Shown here piece after piece: positions 16,365 through 24,909 of a stretch of 47,699 nt of DNA. The DNA is from an uncultured Alphaproteobacteria bacterium. Lineage in GTDB: Bacteria > Pseudomonadota > Alphaproteobacteria > UBA7879 > UBA5542. The notes under the pieces are model-generated. The model saw only the letters and a list, made by a program, of their open reading frames with translations, did no database searches and was not told where the DNA came from. How positions within the stretch are numbered: position 1 is the first letter of the stretch; each line of letters begins with the position of its first letter. The translations under genes were made by a program, and so were the position numbers. The stretch lies in the NCBI GenBank assembly GCA_903912365.1, contig CAIWGV010000022.1, positions 1-47,699 on the forward strand. The letters are read 5' to 3'.

Positions 16365-16961
16365 GTGCATAGTCCAGACATTCAAAGACTCATTCAACTT
16401 TTGTCTAAATTACCGGGGCTGGGCCCTCGGTCCGGGCGCCGAGCCGCCCTCTATCTCATCAAGAACAAACAGACAACACTTGAGCCCTTAAGCCTGAGTT
16501 TGATCCGGGTGGCGGAAACCATCAAAATTTGTACCATTTGTGGGAATCTGGACTCAGAAACCACCTGCGCCCTTTGTCGATCTCCAGAAAGAGACGAAAG
16601 CCTCCTTTGTATTGTGGCGGAGGTGGATGATTTGTGGGCCATGGAGCGTTCAGGGTGTTACAAAGGTCACTACCATGTGTTGGGGGGTGTTTTGTCTGCC
16701 CTGGATGGGGTGGGGCCCGATAAGCTGTCTATTCCTGCCTTGTTGGCTCGCCTTGAGAAGGGGAAGGTAAAGGAAGTAGTGATGGCACTCAGCACAACCA
16801 TAGAAGGGCAAACAACCGCTTACTATGTGGCGGAACAAATCAAAGAGAGGGATATCAGCATAACAAAACTAGCCCACGGGGTTCCCATGGGAGGAGAATT
16901 GGATTATTTGGATGACGGGACCATATCCGCAGCCCTCAAGGCCCGGCGGCCCGTAAATTAA
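16365..16961 (+). CDS. recR: Recombination protein RecR
   Basis: RecR works with RecF/RecO to load RecA at gaps. This 198-aa protein has the helix-hairpin-helix LPGLGPRSGRRAA (16-28). A zinc finger follows with C56, C59, C68 and C71. The Toprim domain starts at SLLCIVAEVDDLWAMERSG, with the usual GVLSALDGVGPDKL segment, and the conserved C-terminus includes LAHGVPMGGELDYLDDGT. The start is GTG at 16365 preceded by GGGGAG. It is the last gene of the ffs-dnaX-ybaB-recR group. Confidence 0.96.
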   Translation: MHSPDIQRLIQLLSKLPGLGPRSGRRAALYLIKNKQTTLEPLSLSLIRVAETIKICTICGNLDSETTCALCRSPERDESLLCIVAEVDDLWAMERSGCYKGHYHVLGGVLSALDGVGPDKLSIPALLARLEKGKVKEVVMALSTTIEGQTTAYYVAEQIKERDISITKLAHGVPMGGELDYLDDGTISAALKARRPVN

Positions 16962-16970
16962 GGAGGCATT

Positions 16971-17258
16971 ATGAAAAAAGTTCTTTTTTTGTTCCTGTTG
17001 TTGGGGTCTTTTATACTCTCCGCAGAAGGGGGAGGGTGCCGTGTCAATGCGTCAAAGGAAACTTGTGATCTTTTTGGCAAGCCCCAGTGTCATTGGGAAA
17101 GTTGGGGATGTGTTCCCGGAATGGGGCCAGATGCCAAACAATCCACCATTGAAAAACATCCTTTAGAGATTGACCTTGGATCAGAAAAATCGAAAGATCT
17201 CCCTCCCCCCAAAGATATAGATCTTACAAAAGGTGACCTCCCAAATCCCGATGAGTAG
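16971..17258 (+). CDS. Small exported Cys-containing hypothetical protein
   Basis: This 95-aa protein has a clear signal peptide (MKKVLFLFLLLGSFILSA, cleavage near residue 18-20). A short mature domain carries four cysteines (C23, C32, C41, C47) and Trp residues (HWESWGCVPG), suggesting disulfide bonds. The tail is charged and Pro/Asp-rich. AGGAGG stands 5 nt before the ATG. It lies 9 nt after recR and overlaps the following hydrolase gene, so it may be part of the same transcript. No family recognised; probably periplasmic. Confidence 0.7.
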   Translation: MKKVLFLFLLLGSFILSAEGGGCRVNASKETCDLFGKPQCHWESWGCVPGMGPDAKQSTIEKHPLEIDLGSEKSKDLPPPKDIDLTKGDLPNPDE

Positions 17259-18243
17259 TATTCTTTTCACTGAAACAAATGGCCTCGGGGTTATCACCCT
17301 GAATCGGCCAGAAGCCCTGAATTCTTTGAATGACTCTATGGTGCAAGGAATACGTACCCATCTTTTAAAATGGAGGGAAGATCCAGAGATTCATGCCGTA
17401 ATTCTGAGGAGTTCTTCTGACAAAGCTTTTTGTGCAGGGGGCGACCTGAAGGAAATCTACAGAGCCCAGGAAGCGGGGGATGCGGCCCATCTCACTCAGT
17501 TTATCGAAACGGAGTATGAGATTATCCGTCTCATTGCTGAGTACCCCAAGCCCTATATTAGTTTGATCCCTGGCATTTGTATGGGGGGTGGCATGGGAAT
17601 CTCCATTCATGGCACGGTACGGGTGGTGACCGAAGATACGATCATGGCCATGCCAGAAGTGAATATTGGGTATTTTCCCGATGTGGGGGCGAGCTATTTT
17701 CTGTCCAAATGTCCCGGTAAACTGGGACTCTTCTTAGGACTTACGGCCTATCGCATGAATGCGGCGGATGCCGTGTATGTGGGTATTGCAACCCATTATG
17801 TCTCGAGAGAAAACATGCCTCTTTTGTTTGAGGCTCTGATGACCGTGGATATTAAAGGGCAGCCTAAAGAAGGGATCCATGCGATTTTAGAGGTGTTTTC
17901 CGAAGGGAAAGCCCCCATGATGTCGGAGCTAGAGATCCATCGAAATTTCATTGATACGATGTTTGGGGAGGAAGGGTTGGAAAATATTCTGGCGCATCTA
18001 AAGATTTCCAAGAACCAGTGGCGTCATAAGATAGAGGCTTTGCTGGCCACAGCCTCTCCCTCAAGCCTGAAGGCAACCTATGAACTTTTAGAGAACGCTT
18101 CCGGAAAATCCTTCCATCAAGCTATTGGTGTGGAAGTAACGCTTGCCAAAAAACTTATGCACCGCGCCGAGTTTCATGAGGGCATCCGCGCCATGGTGGT
18201 GGACAAGGATCGGAATCCTAGGTGGGAAGAAGATCGACCCTAA
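17251..18243 (+). CDS. 3-hydroxyisobutyryl-CoA hydrolase / enoyl-CoA hydratase family
   Basis: This 330-aa crotonase-fold enzyme most resembles 3-hydroxyisobutyryl-CoA hydrolase of valine catabolism. Diagnostic segments are ITLNRPEALNSLN near the start, SDKAFCAGGDLKEIY (oxyanion hole), GICMGGGMGISIHG, and AMPEVNIGYFPDVGASYFL with the Glu and Asp expected in HIBCH. The length, longer than the 260 aa of typical enoyl-CoA hydratases, supports HIBCH. The ATG at 17251 (overlapping the previous stop by 8 nt) is preferred; an in-frame GTG at 17233 is possible, and neither has a well-spaced Shine-Dalgarno. It ends tail-to-tail with the YqaA gene, overlapping 4 nt. Confidence 0.85.
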   Translation: MSSILFTETNGLGVITLNRPEALNSLNDSMVQGIRTHLLKWREDPEIHAVILRSSSDKAFCAGGDLKEIYRAQEAGDAAHLTQFIETEYEIIRLIAEYPKPYISLIPGICMGGGMGISIHGTVRVVTEDTIMAMPEVNIGYFPDVGASYFLSKCPGKLGLFLGLTAYRMNAADAVYVGIATHYVSRENMPLLFEALMTVDIKGQPKEGIHAILEVFSEGKAPMMSELEIHRNFIDTMFGEEGLENILAHLKISKNQWRHKIEALLATASPSSLKATYELLENASGKSFHQAIGVEVTLAKKLMHRAEFHEGIRAMVVDKDRNPRWEEDRP

Positions 18244-18830
18244 AACAAATACCTTACCACAATGAATCCCCCCACCAGAGCGATTACAAAGAGGGTGCCC
18301 ACCAGCATCATATGCTTTTGAATAATGCGGTTTATTTGTTCCCCGAATTTCCAGAGAAGAGCGGCCTCCACAAAAAAGCGAAACCCTCGGGAAAGGGTGG
18401 ACGCCACAAAGAAAGTCCAAATGTTGAACTTCAAGGCACCGGCCGTAATGGTAACAAGTTTAAAGGGAATGGGGGTGAGAGCTTTAATCATAATGGCCCA
18501 AAATCCCCATGTATGAAAAAATTCCTCAAAAGAGGCCAAATGCTCCATGAGGCCATAGGCTTTTAGAATGGGAATGCCTAGTCTTTCAAACAGATAAAAC
18601 CCGATAGCATACCCTAAAAATCCACCCGCAACAGAGGTAAAGGTTGTCCAAAGGGCCAATGTCCAAGCCCGCTTTTTATCGGCCACAATCATGGGAATCA
18701 TCATCGGATCGGGGGGAATGAAGGACACGGAACTTTCCGTAAAGGAGATAATTCCCAAATACCAAAAGGCGTGGGGGTGTCTAGATTTGGCCAGAAGCCA
18801 GTTGTACAGTTTGTGGATGGAATCTTTCAT
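18240..18830 (-). CDS. YqaA-family (DedA-related, VTT domain) membrane protein
   Basis: This 196-aa integral membrane protein is of the YqaA group in the SNARE-associated/VTT superfamily. It has about five helices, the family block [20 protein letters not shown] near residue 30, and the re-entrant [19 protein letters not shown] segment near 115-135. VTT proteins act in lipid scrambling or undecaprenyl-phosphate recycling in bacteria; the exact role here is unknown. The frame extends to an ATG at 18863 without a Shine-Dalgarno. The ATG at 18830 has AAGG 5 nt upstream and matches the usual N-terminus, so it is chosen. Confidence 0.85.
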   Translation of the reverse strand: MKDSIHKLYNWLLAKSRHPHAFWYLGIISFTESSVSFIPPDPMMIPMIVADKKRAWTLALWTTFTSVAGGFLGYAIGFYLFERLGIPILKAYGLMEHLASFEEFFHTWGFWAIMIKALTPIPFKLVTITAGALKFNIWTFFVASTLSRGFRFFVEAALLWKFGEQINRIIQKHMMLVGTLFVIALVGGFIVVRYLF

Positions 18831-18902
18831 AGCTGCCTTAAACCATACAGATGGCTGCTTCATTTGTCAAAAGCAATAAGGTGTTGTATGCTTGAGCGTA
18901 GC

Positions 18903-19382
18903 ATGAGTAAATTTTCCGCACCCAATTTTTCAAAGAGTTATTTCTTCGCGAAGAGTTTCTGCACAACATTTGCAAACATCTTTAAATCCAAGCCCCTTGT
19001 TAATTATCCCTTTGAAAAAAATCCCCTCAGTCCTGAGTTTCGGGGAGAGATCATGCTCAGGCGTTACCCTAATGGGGAAGAGCGGTGTGTGGCCTGTAAG
19101 CTCTGTGAAGCTGTCTGCCCCGCTCAGGCTATTATTGTGCGGGGAGAGGAGGGGGCAGATGGGCGCCCCCACGCTACATCTTTTCAAGTGAACATGACGC
19201 AGTGTATTTCCTGTGGGCTTTGTGAGGAGGCTTGCCCCGTGGAGGCTATCGCCTTGGGGCCTAATTATGAATACTCCACAGAAACCAAGGCAGAGCTGGT
19301 GTATGACAAGGAAAAACTTCTTTCAAATGGAGACAGGTGGGAGGATGCGATTGTGCAAAGGCGTGACGCAAAGAATCCTTAA
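18903..19382 (+). CDS. nuoI: NADH-quinone oxidoreductase subunit I
   Basis: NuoI carries two [4Fe-4S] clusters (N6a/N6b) on the peripheral arm of respiratory complex I. This 159-aa protein has [12 protein letters not shown] (C62, C65, C68, C72) and [12 protein letters not shown] (C101, C104, C107, C111). It also has the alphaproteobacterial/mitochondrial blocks [16 protein letters not shown] and [10 protein letters not shown] and the NGDRWE C-terminus. The frame continues upstream to 18771, but that part lies inside the antisense YqaA gene. The ATG at 18903 gives the normal length. Its stop overlaps the nuoJ start (TAATG). No other nuo genes flank it. Confidence 0.95.
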   Translation: MSKFSAPNFSKSYFFAKSFCTTFANIFKSKPLVNYPFEKNPLSPEFRGEIMLRRYPNGEERCVACKLCEAVCPAQAIIVRGEEGADGRPHATSFQVNMTQCISCGLCEEACPVEAIALGPNYEYSTETKAELVYDKEKLLSNGDRWEDAIVQRRDAKNP

Positions 19383-19987
19383 TGGGCTTAACATTCATAG
19401 ATATCGTTTTTTATAAGCTATCGGTGGGACTTATTGGGGCAGCCTGTGTGGCAATCTTTAGCCGAAAACCCATCTATGGGGCTGTATCCTTCTTGATGCT
19501 GTTTATTCAGGCAGCCTTCTTGTTCATGATGATTGAGGCTGAATTTTTGGGATTCCTCTTCCTGATTGTTTATGGAGGAGCTTTTTTCCTCCTGAGCCTT
19601 TTCAGCTTGTTTATGGTAAGACCTTCTGTAACCCCTGAAAAACCTTCTTGGATCTACAAAAGCATTTGTTGGGCGGCAGCAGGGCTCTTACTGGCAGAGC
19701 TGATCTTTCTTCTGACCGTGAAAGTACAGCCTTTTATTTGGCACACTTCTCTCTTTGCCCCGACAGGAGACCCCGAGCGCATGAGGCATTTGGGGAAGGG
19801 GCTTTATGAGGAATACGCTGTGGTGGTTTCCCTAACGGGATTCTTACTTCTGACAACTATCGTCGGGGCTACAGTTTTAATGGGAAAGCGAAAGTCTAAA
19901 ATGCTCCATCAAAGCCTTCGGGAGCAACTGCGAACCCCCGCTGAGGTGGAGCTGCAGGGGGGAGAGGCCGCGGGCCCTCCCCCTTGA
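19382..19987 (+). CDS. nuoJ: NADH-quinone oxidoreductase subunit J
   Basis: NuoJ (ND6 homologue) is a membrane subunit of the proton-pumping arm of complex I. This 201-aa protein has five hydrophobic helices (near residues 8-28, 33-50, 55-78, 95-115 and 145-165). The RKPIYGAVSFLMLFIQAAFLF region and the third helix IVYGGAFFLLSLFSLFMV match NuoJ. The usual YVGA-(I/V)-x-VLFLFVVMM of that helix is clearly altered, so this copy is divergent. It is translated by stop-start overlap after nuoI. nuoK is not downstream; the ABC transporter follows on the other strand. Confidence 0.88.
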   Translation: MGLTFIDIVFYKLSVGLIGAACVAIFSRKPIYGAVSFLMLFIQAAFLFMMIEAEFLGFLFLIVYGGAFFLLSLFSLFMVRPSVTPEKPSWIYKSICWAAAGLLLAELIFLLTVKVQPFIWHTSLFAPTGDPERMRHLGKGLYEEYAVVVSLTGFLLLTTIVGATVLMGKRKSKMLHQSLREQLRTPAEVELQGGEAAGPPP

Positions 19988-19995
19988 GACGGGTG

Positions 19996-21762
19996 TCAAT
20001 TCGGATTAGACTGCACTTCCCAGAAGTGGGCGTAGTAGCCTTTCTTTTTAAGAAGTTCTTTGTGGGTGCCATCTTCCACAATGGTGCCATCCTTAAAGAC
20101 CAAGATCCGGTCCATATTAGCAAGGGTTGAAAGACGGTGGGCGATGACGAGGGTGGTTTTGCCTTTCATCAGGCGATCCAAGCTTTTCTGAATTTCTCTT
20201 TCCGTGACAGAGTCAAGGGCTGACGTTGCCTCATCCAAGATGAGGATAGGGGCATTCTTTAGGATGGCTCGGGCGATGGCGATCCGTTGGCGTTGCCCTC
20301 CTGAAAGCTTGCTGCCACGCTCTTCTGCGGTTGTATTGTACCCATGCTCCAGGTGCATAATGAAATCATGAGCGCCCGCTTTTTTGGCCGCTTCAATAAC
20401 TTCTTCGTCCGTTGCGTCCAACTTGGCATATCGGATGTTTTCCATAATACTTCTATGAAACAGGCAGATGTCTTGGGGAATCAAGGAGATGGCTTGGCGC
20501 AGGGATTTTTGGGTTACCTGAGAAATATCCTGCCCATCTATAAGGATGCGGCCACCATGCACATCAAAGTAGCGCAAGATGAGGTTGGAGAAGGTTGTTT
20601 TGCCGCTTCCTGAAAAGCCAACGAGCCCTACCTTTTTGTCAGCCTCAATGGTCAAAGAAACATTTTTGAAAATATTATTATTTCGGACATAGTGGAACGT
20701 GACATTTTGGAATTCAATTTTGCCTTTTTTCACCACCAGAGGCTTAGCATTTTCTTTGTCGCTGACCTCATGAAGCGTTGAAAGAATGGAGAGGGCTTGA
20801 GAGCAACGGCCGATGATTTCAGGCATTTTCACGAGTTCTGCGGCCAAATACCAAATGCCATTAAAGATAGAGACGGAGAGAGTGAGGATGAAGGCAAAAT
20901 CTCCGATGGTGACCGTGCCTTGTGTGTAGTAGTAAATCAAGAGATTTAACATGATGGCGATTAAAATAATCAGGGTTAAATCTTGAAAAGCCCGGACTTT
21001 TAACAAATATTTTTGAAGAGTTTGGTCTTTTTTCACATTAGCGGATAACTGTTGCTGAATGTTCCGGGTCTCATGGGTTTTCCGCGAAAACATCCGAATA
21101 TTGATGACATTGTTAATGCTGTCGAGGGTTTTTCCCACAAGCAAGCTAAAATCTTCGGAGTAGATATGGGCAAGATAATGGGCTTTTTTAGCGCTAAGAA
21201 TGGAGAAAGAGAGGAATATAACAGCCCAGGAAAAGAGAGCGATGGCAAACCAGGGGTTAACCGTATACATGGCAACGCAGGCAATAAGAAGAGCCAGAAC
21301 TTGGGTGATGAAAAGCTCTGCAATATTTTTTAAGAAATCATCTACACCTCGGGTCATATCGGCAATTTTATTTGCTAAAGTACCCGAATAATTTTTTTGG
21401 AAGAATCGATGAGAGTGATCCATCAGATAGTCAAAGAAGGTGGTCCAGATGTCTTTTTGGATGGCGGGAATGGTTTTTAGGATGATCCACTCGCGCAAGC
21501 GAAAACTGCAGGCATTCATGACCGTCAGACCTACGTAACAAAAGACAAAAGGAGCAAGAAGATGAAATGCTCCTTCAAAATCCCCATGGTAAGTGGCGAT
21601 TCGGTCAATGATTTCCTTCATAACATAGGGAGTCAGAGAGGTTTCTAAAGCCCAAAGACAGCCTAAAGCCATCAAAAAGAGAAGGGCATATTTATAGGGC
21701 TTTACAATGTACCAAAAAAAGGCTGGTAAAGTCTTAGGGACATGGCGGGTAGTTTCTCTCAT
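19996..21762 (-). CDS. ABC transporter, fused permease and ATPase (exporter type)
   Basis: This 588-aa half-transporter is of the MsbA/ATM1-like exporter class. Six membrane helices occupy residues about 20-330. The nucleotide-binding domain has Walker A VGFSGSGKTT (381-390), a Q-loop, signature LSGGQRQRIAIARA, Walker B ILILDEATSALDS and the H-loop VIAHRLSTL. It acts as a homo- or heterodimer exporting a lipid, peptide or glycan precursor; the substrate is unknown. It lies 124 nt downstream of the glycan operon on the same strand but has its own promoter-like sequence. No Shine-Dalgarno precedes the ATG at 21762. Confidence 0.9.
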   Translation of the reverse strand: MRETTRHVPKTLPAFFWYIVKPYKYALLFLMALGCLWALETSLTPYVMKEIIDRIATYHGDFEGAFHLLAPFVFCYVGLTVMNACSFRLREWIILKTIPAIQKDIWTTFFDYLMDHSHRFFQKNYSGTLANKIADMTRGVDDFLKNIAELFITQVLALLIACVAMYTVNPWFAIALFSWAVIFLSFSILSAKKAHYLAHIYSEDFSLLVGKTLDSINNVINIRMFSRKTHETRNIQQQLSANVKKDQTLQKYLLKVRAFQDLTLIILIAIMLNLLIYYYTQGTVTIGDFAFILTLSVSIFNGIWYLAAELVKMPEIIGRCSQALSILSTLHEVSDKENAKPLVVKKGKIEFQNVTFHYVRNNNIFKNVSLTIEADKKVGLVGFSGSGKTTFSNLILRYFDVHGGRILIDGQDISQVTQKSLRQAISLIPQDICLFHRSIMENIRYAKLDATDEEVIEAAKKAGAHDFIMHLEHGYNTTAEERGSKLSGGQRQRIAIARAILKNAPILILDEATSALDSVTEREIQKSLDRLMKGKTTLVIAHRLSTLANMDRILVFKDGTIVEDGTHKELLKKKGYYAHFWEVQSNPN

Positions 21763-21768
21763 GTACTA

Positions 21769-21798
21769 AGTATAGCATACATGCTTTTGCAGGCTCAA
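21769..21798 (-). promoter_or_regulatory. Putative promoter of the ABC transporter gene
   Basis: On the minus strand TTGAGC (21798-21793) and TATACT (21774-21769) are 18 nt apart. The predicted start of transcription falls at about the A of the ATG (21762), so the message could be leaderless, consistent with the missing Shine-Dalgarno. The remainder of 21775-21886 shows no gene and no obvious terminator for the operon upstream. Confidence 0.45.
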
Positions 21799-21886
21799 AT
21801 TTTATTGTGGGGGGTGTTTATAGGATTAAGATATAAAAAGTAAAGAAGTCACATTATGGAAAGAATAGATGGGAGAAATATAAAAA

Positions 21887-23071
21887 CTACTTTGTTAGAA
21901 GATCCAGCATTTTTTGGCCAACTACATCAATTGAATATTTATCACGGATCTTTTGTGGAATGCTTAACCCATTCGTAAGCTGCATTTTCTTAATCATTTG
22001 AAATAGTTTTTCAGAAATTTCTTTTGGGTTATTTGGAGGAGCTGTTAAAAACCCCATTTCCGTAATAAGTTTTTGAGAGGTTCCTTGAGGAGTTATCCCA
22101 AAAATAGGTTTATTAGCTCCAATGTAATCAATTAGTTTGCTTGGAAGAAATGGGCTTATTTTTGCAGGAGCATCAATAATAAGCAAAAGATCGCTTTCTT
22201 TCATAAGTTTAAGTGATTTTAGGTAATCAATGGATGATTTTGTAATAACATTCCTTTCTAGACCATAAGATTTTATAGTATTTTTAGTCCCAGACCCAAC
22301 GAATTCAATTTGAATGTTTTTCAACGCCCTTTTGGGTATAATTTTAAGGGCTTTAAATAAAGAATCAGGTTGTCGATCTCCATAAAAATTTCCAAGATAT
22401 CGGATTTGAAAAATCTTATCTTGTTTTTTAGAGTTTGGATATAAGGAGGGGTTAAAACAGTGAGGAAGACAGGAAGCTTTAGAGGAAATTGAAGGTGGGT
22501 ATGGCCTCATCACAAGGTCTATGGTTTCTTGAGATGTAAAAATTAATTCATTGGCAGCTCCAAAGACCCGGTCTTGATAATGTTGATTGATAAATTTCAA
22601 CCACCAATTGAAATTATTAAAGTTATTGTCTACCCAGGGATCGCTAAAATGAGCTATCCATTTCAAATGTGGAAATTTTTTCTTTAGCTTTAACCCTGCT
22701 ATATGCGTAGACATGGGCTGTCCAAAAGTTACGATAACGTTAATGCCCGAAGGTTCTATTAAATTTTTTGCTTTTTTGAAAAGATCAAAATGTAGAAAGT
22801 AACCAAGGTCGAGAAGTAGTTCTTTCTTTAAAAAATATCCCCTTGATTTTTCAAGAAACATAGAAATTTTTGACTTTTTAGCATAAAGGACATTGTTTAA
22901 AGGCGTGAAGCTTAATAAGGAAGAGTCCCCAGTTTTTTCAGAAGGAAAAGTGAGCACCTCCAAAGAAATTTTTGTTCGTAGATATTGAACTAAATGGCTA
23001 ATTTGGATAGCGCGAGGATATTTTTCTGGGGGATAATAATTGGTCAGAAAGAGGACTTTTATTTGATCCAT
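21887..23071 (-). CDS. Glycosyltransferase, GT4-like (last gene of glycan operon)
   Basis: This 394-aa protein starts like GT-B enzymes (VLFLTNYYPPEKYPRAIQI, with a sugar-acceptor site in the first Rossmann domain). The second domain carries KIFQIRYLGNFYGDRQPDS and the SPFLPSKLIDYIGANKPIFGI region, equivalent to the E-x7-E donor-binding loop. It probably transfers a nucleotide sugar to the lipid-linked glycan at the cytoplasmic face of the membrane. It overlaps the upstream asparagine-synthase gene by 13 nt and is the promoter-distal end of the 22-gene array. Donor and acceptor are unknown. Confidence 0.8.
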   Translation of the reverse strand: MDQIKVLFLTNYYPPEKYPRAIQISHLVQYLRTKISLEVLTFPSEKTGDSSLLSFTPLNNVLYAKKSKISMFLEKSRGYFLKKELLLDLGYFLHFDLFKKAKNLIEPSGINVIVTFGQPMSTHIAGLKLKKKFPHLKWIAHFSDPWVDNNFNNFNWWLKFINQHYQDRVFGAANELIFTSQETIDLVMRPYPPSISSKASCLPHCFNPSLYPNSKKQDKIFQIRYLGNFYGDRQPDSLFKALKIIPKRALKNIQIEFVGSGTKNTIKSYGLERNVITKSSIDYLKSLKLMKESDLLLIIDAPAKISPFLPSKLIDYIGANKPIFGITPQGTSQKLITEMGFLTAPPNNPKEISEKLFQMIKKMQLTNGLSIPQKIRDKYSIDVVGQKMLDLLTK

Positions 23072-24906
23072 TTTTTAAGCCATAATGAGAGAACAAGAAG
23101 ATTCCAAACCTTATGAGACGCTTCCATCGACCCTTCTTGTAATTGATCAACTAAAGGAGATAGTTTATCTGTGTGAAGCCAAGAGTTTAATTGGGGATTT
23201 TTTAAGGGTTCATGGACAAATTTTAAGAGATCTTTTTGTATCCAATTATAAGCAGGCACAGGAAATCCTTGTTTCGGGCGATCTATAATTTCGTTAGGAA
23301 TTCTCCTCGCAGCAAAATTTCTTAAAATTTTCTTAGTTGTAAAACCCCTCCTCCAAGATCCTACTTTCCACTCCAAGGGAAGCTTGGTTGCCCATTCAAC
23401 TAAACTATGATCTAAAAAGGGCACCCGAAGTTCTAGGGAGGTTGCCATGCTCATTTTGTCTGCTTTCATTAAGAGGTCTTCAACAAGCCATGACTGACAG
23501 TAAGCTTGTTGAAGTTGGTCAATGGGGTTTGGAGAAGGTGTGTTTTTGTATAGGTCTCGAATGTATTGCTCGGTGGAGTGGTTAGCTTGGAACTGACATA
23601 GCTCTAGTTTTTCTTTTTCAGAAAAAACATTGGAGATATACATGGGGGTGTGTTTGAGGAAATTTGAGTATCCAGATTTAGACAAAGTTTGAAGGCTCTT
23701 ATAAGGAAGACGCTCAAGGCATGCTTTGGGCAGGAAATCGGCTTGTTTGAGATAGAATAGTTTTTGAGCCAATTGATCCATATTATACCCAGCTAAAACT
23801 TCATCAGCCCCCTCCCCTGACAAAACAACTTTTACATATTGTGATGCTAACTTTGAAACATAATAAAGCGGAATGGAGGCTAGATCTGCAAGAGGCTCAT
23901 CAGCATACCAAATAAACTCACCCAAAAAGCCCATAAACTCTTTTTGAGAAATGATGATTTCATGATGATTTGACCCGATATGCTCGGCTACCTTTCTTGC
24001 GTACTGAAGTTCGCTAAAGTTTCCTCCATCCTCAAACCCGATAGAGAAAGTATGAAAGTTTTTATGTCCCAATTCTACCGCTGCCGCAGCAACAGCACTG
24101 GAATCGAGCCCCCCACTCAGCAAGATCCCTACAGGCACATCGGAAGCAAGAAGGCGTTTTTCCACGGCTTCTAAAAAAAGGCCCTCAAATTCTTTCTCAT
24201 AATTTCTATTTTTTTGGATTTTCTCAGAGTAAAATTGGAATGACCAATATTTTTCAATTTTAAAGCCATGACTTTTAAGAGCATATTCAAGAAAATGTCC
24301 AGGTTCCAATTTATAAATATCCTGCCAAATTGTTTCAGGACCTGGAACATACCGAAGTGTTAAATAATCCCATACGGCCTGTTTTGTGATATCCGGTTGG
24401 AGAGGAAGGGCTTCTAAAATTGATTTTATTTCGCTGCCGAAAATAAAGACGCTGTCCTTATGATAGTAATAGAGAGGCTTAACCCCGAGACGATCGCGGA
24501 CTAGAATGACTTTTTGTGTGCGGGGGTCGTAAATACAAATAGCAAACATTCCCTCAAGATCCTGAATAGCATCCATTCCTTTTTTTAAATAGAGCTGTAG
24601 AACAACCTCTGTGTCAGAATGAGTTTTAAAAACAATGTCTGTTTTTTCAAGCTCTTCTCTTAAGCGTTTAAAGTTATAAATTTCTCCGTTAAAAACAATG
24701 CCTACGCCTTCATCAGACCAGATTGGTTGGTCACCTCCCTCAAGATCGATAATGCTAAGGCGCCTCATACCAAAGGCAAAATTATTTGTAGCCCATAGTC
24801 CTTGAGAATCCGGGCCACGATGTCGAATAACTTTGAGCATTCTTCCTACCAAAACTTCTCCTGAAGTTTTATGAAAAGAACCTATTATCCCTGCTATACC
24901 ACACAT
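23059..24906 (-). CDS. asnB: Asparagine synthase-like glutamine amidotransferase (copy 2)
   Basis: This 615-aa protein has an N-terminal class II glutaminase domain with catalytic Cys2 (MCGIAGIIGS), RHRGPDSQG and the FNGEIYNFKRL motif. The C-terminal ATP-pyrophosphatase domain carries LLSGGLDSSAVAAAAV (near residue 260) and LSGEGADEVLAGY. Free-living homologues make asparagine. In surface-polysaccharide clusters (WbpS-type) such enzymes amidate the carboxyl of uronic acids. Given its place among uronic-acid enzymes, the second role is inferred. A second copy lies at 36014-37855. The 3 nt between its start and the methyltransferase stop indicates coupling. Confidence 0.92.
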   Translation of the reverse strand: MCGIAGIIGSFHKTSGEVLVGRMLKVIRHRGPDSQGLWATNNFAFGMRRLSIIDLEGGDQPIWSDEGVGIVFNGEIYNFKRLREELEKTDIVFKTHSDTEVVLQLYLKKGMDAIQDLEGMFAICIYDPRTQKVILVRDRLGVKPLYYYHKDSVFIFGSEIKSILEALPLQPDITKQAVWDYLTLRYVPGPETIWQDIYKLEPGHFLEYALKSHGFKIEKYWSFQFYSEKIQKNRNYEKEFEGLFLEAVEKRLLASDVPVGILLSGGLDSSAVAAAAVELGHKNFHTFSIGFEDGGNFSELQYARKVAEHIGSNHHEIIISQKEFMGFLGEFIWYADEPLADLASIPLYYVSKLASQYVKVVLSGEGADEVLAGYNMDQLAQKLFYLKQADFLPKACLERLPYKSLQTLSKSGYSNFLKHTPMYISNVFSEKEKLELCQFQANHSTEQYIRDLYKNTPSPNPIDQLQQAYCQSWLVEDLLMKADKMSMATSLELRVPFLDHSLVEWATKLPLEWKVGSWRRGFTTKKILRNFAARRIPNEIIDRPKQGFPVPAYNWIQKDLLKFVHEPLKNPQLNSWLHTDKLSPLVDQLQEGSMEASHKVWNLLVLSLWLKKWIK

Positions 24907-24909
24907 AAT

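Noticed and set aside
18771-18902. N-terminal extension of nuoI
   Set aside because: It is antisense to the YqaA-family gene and makes NuoI much longer than the family norm.
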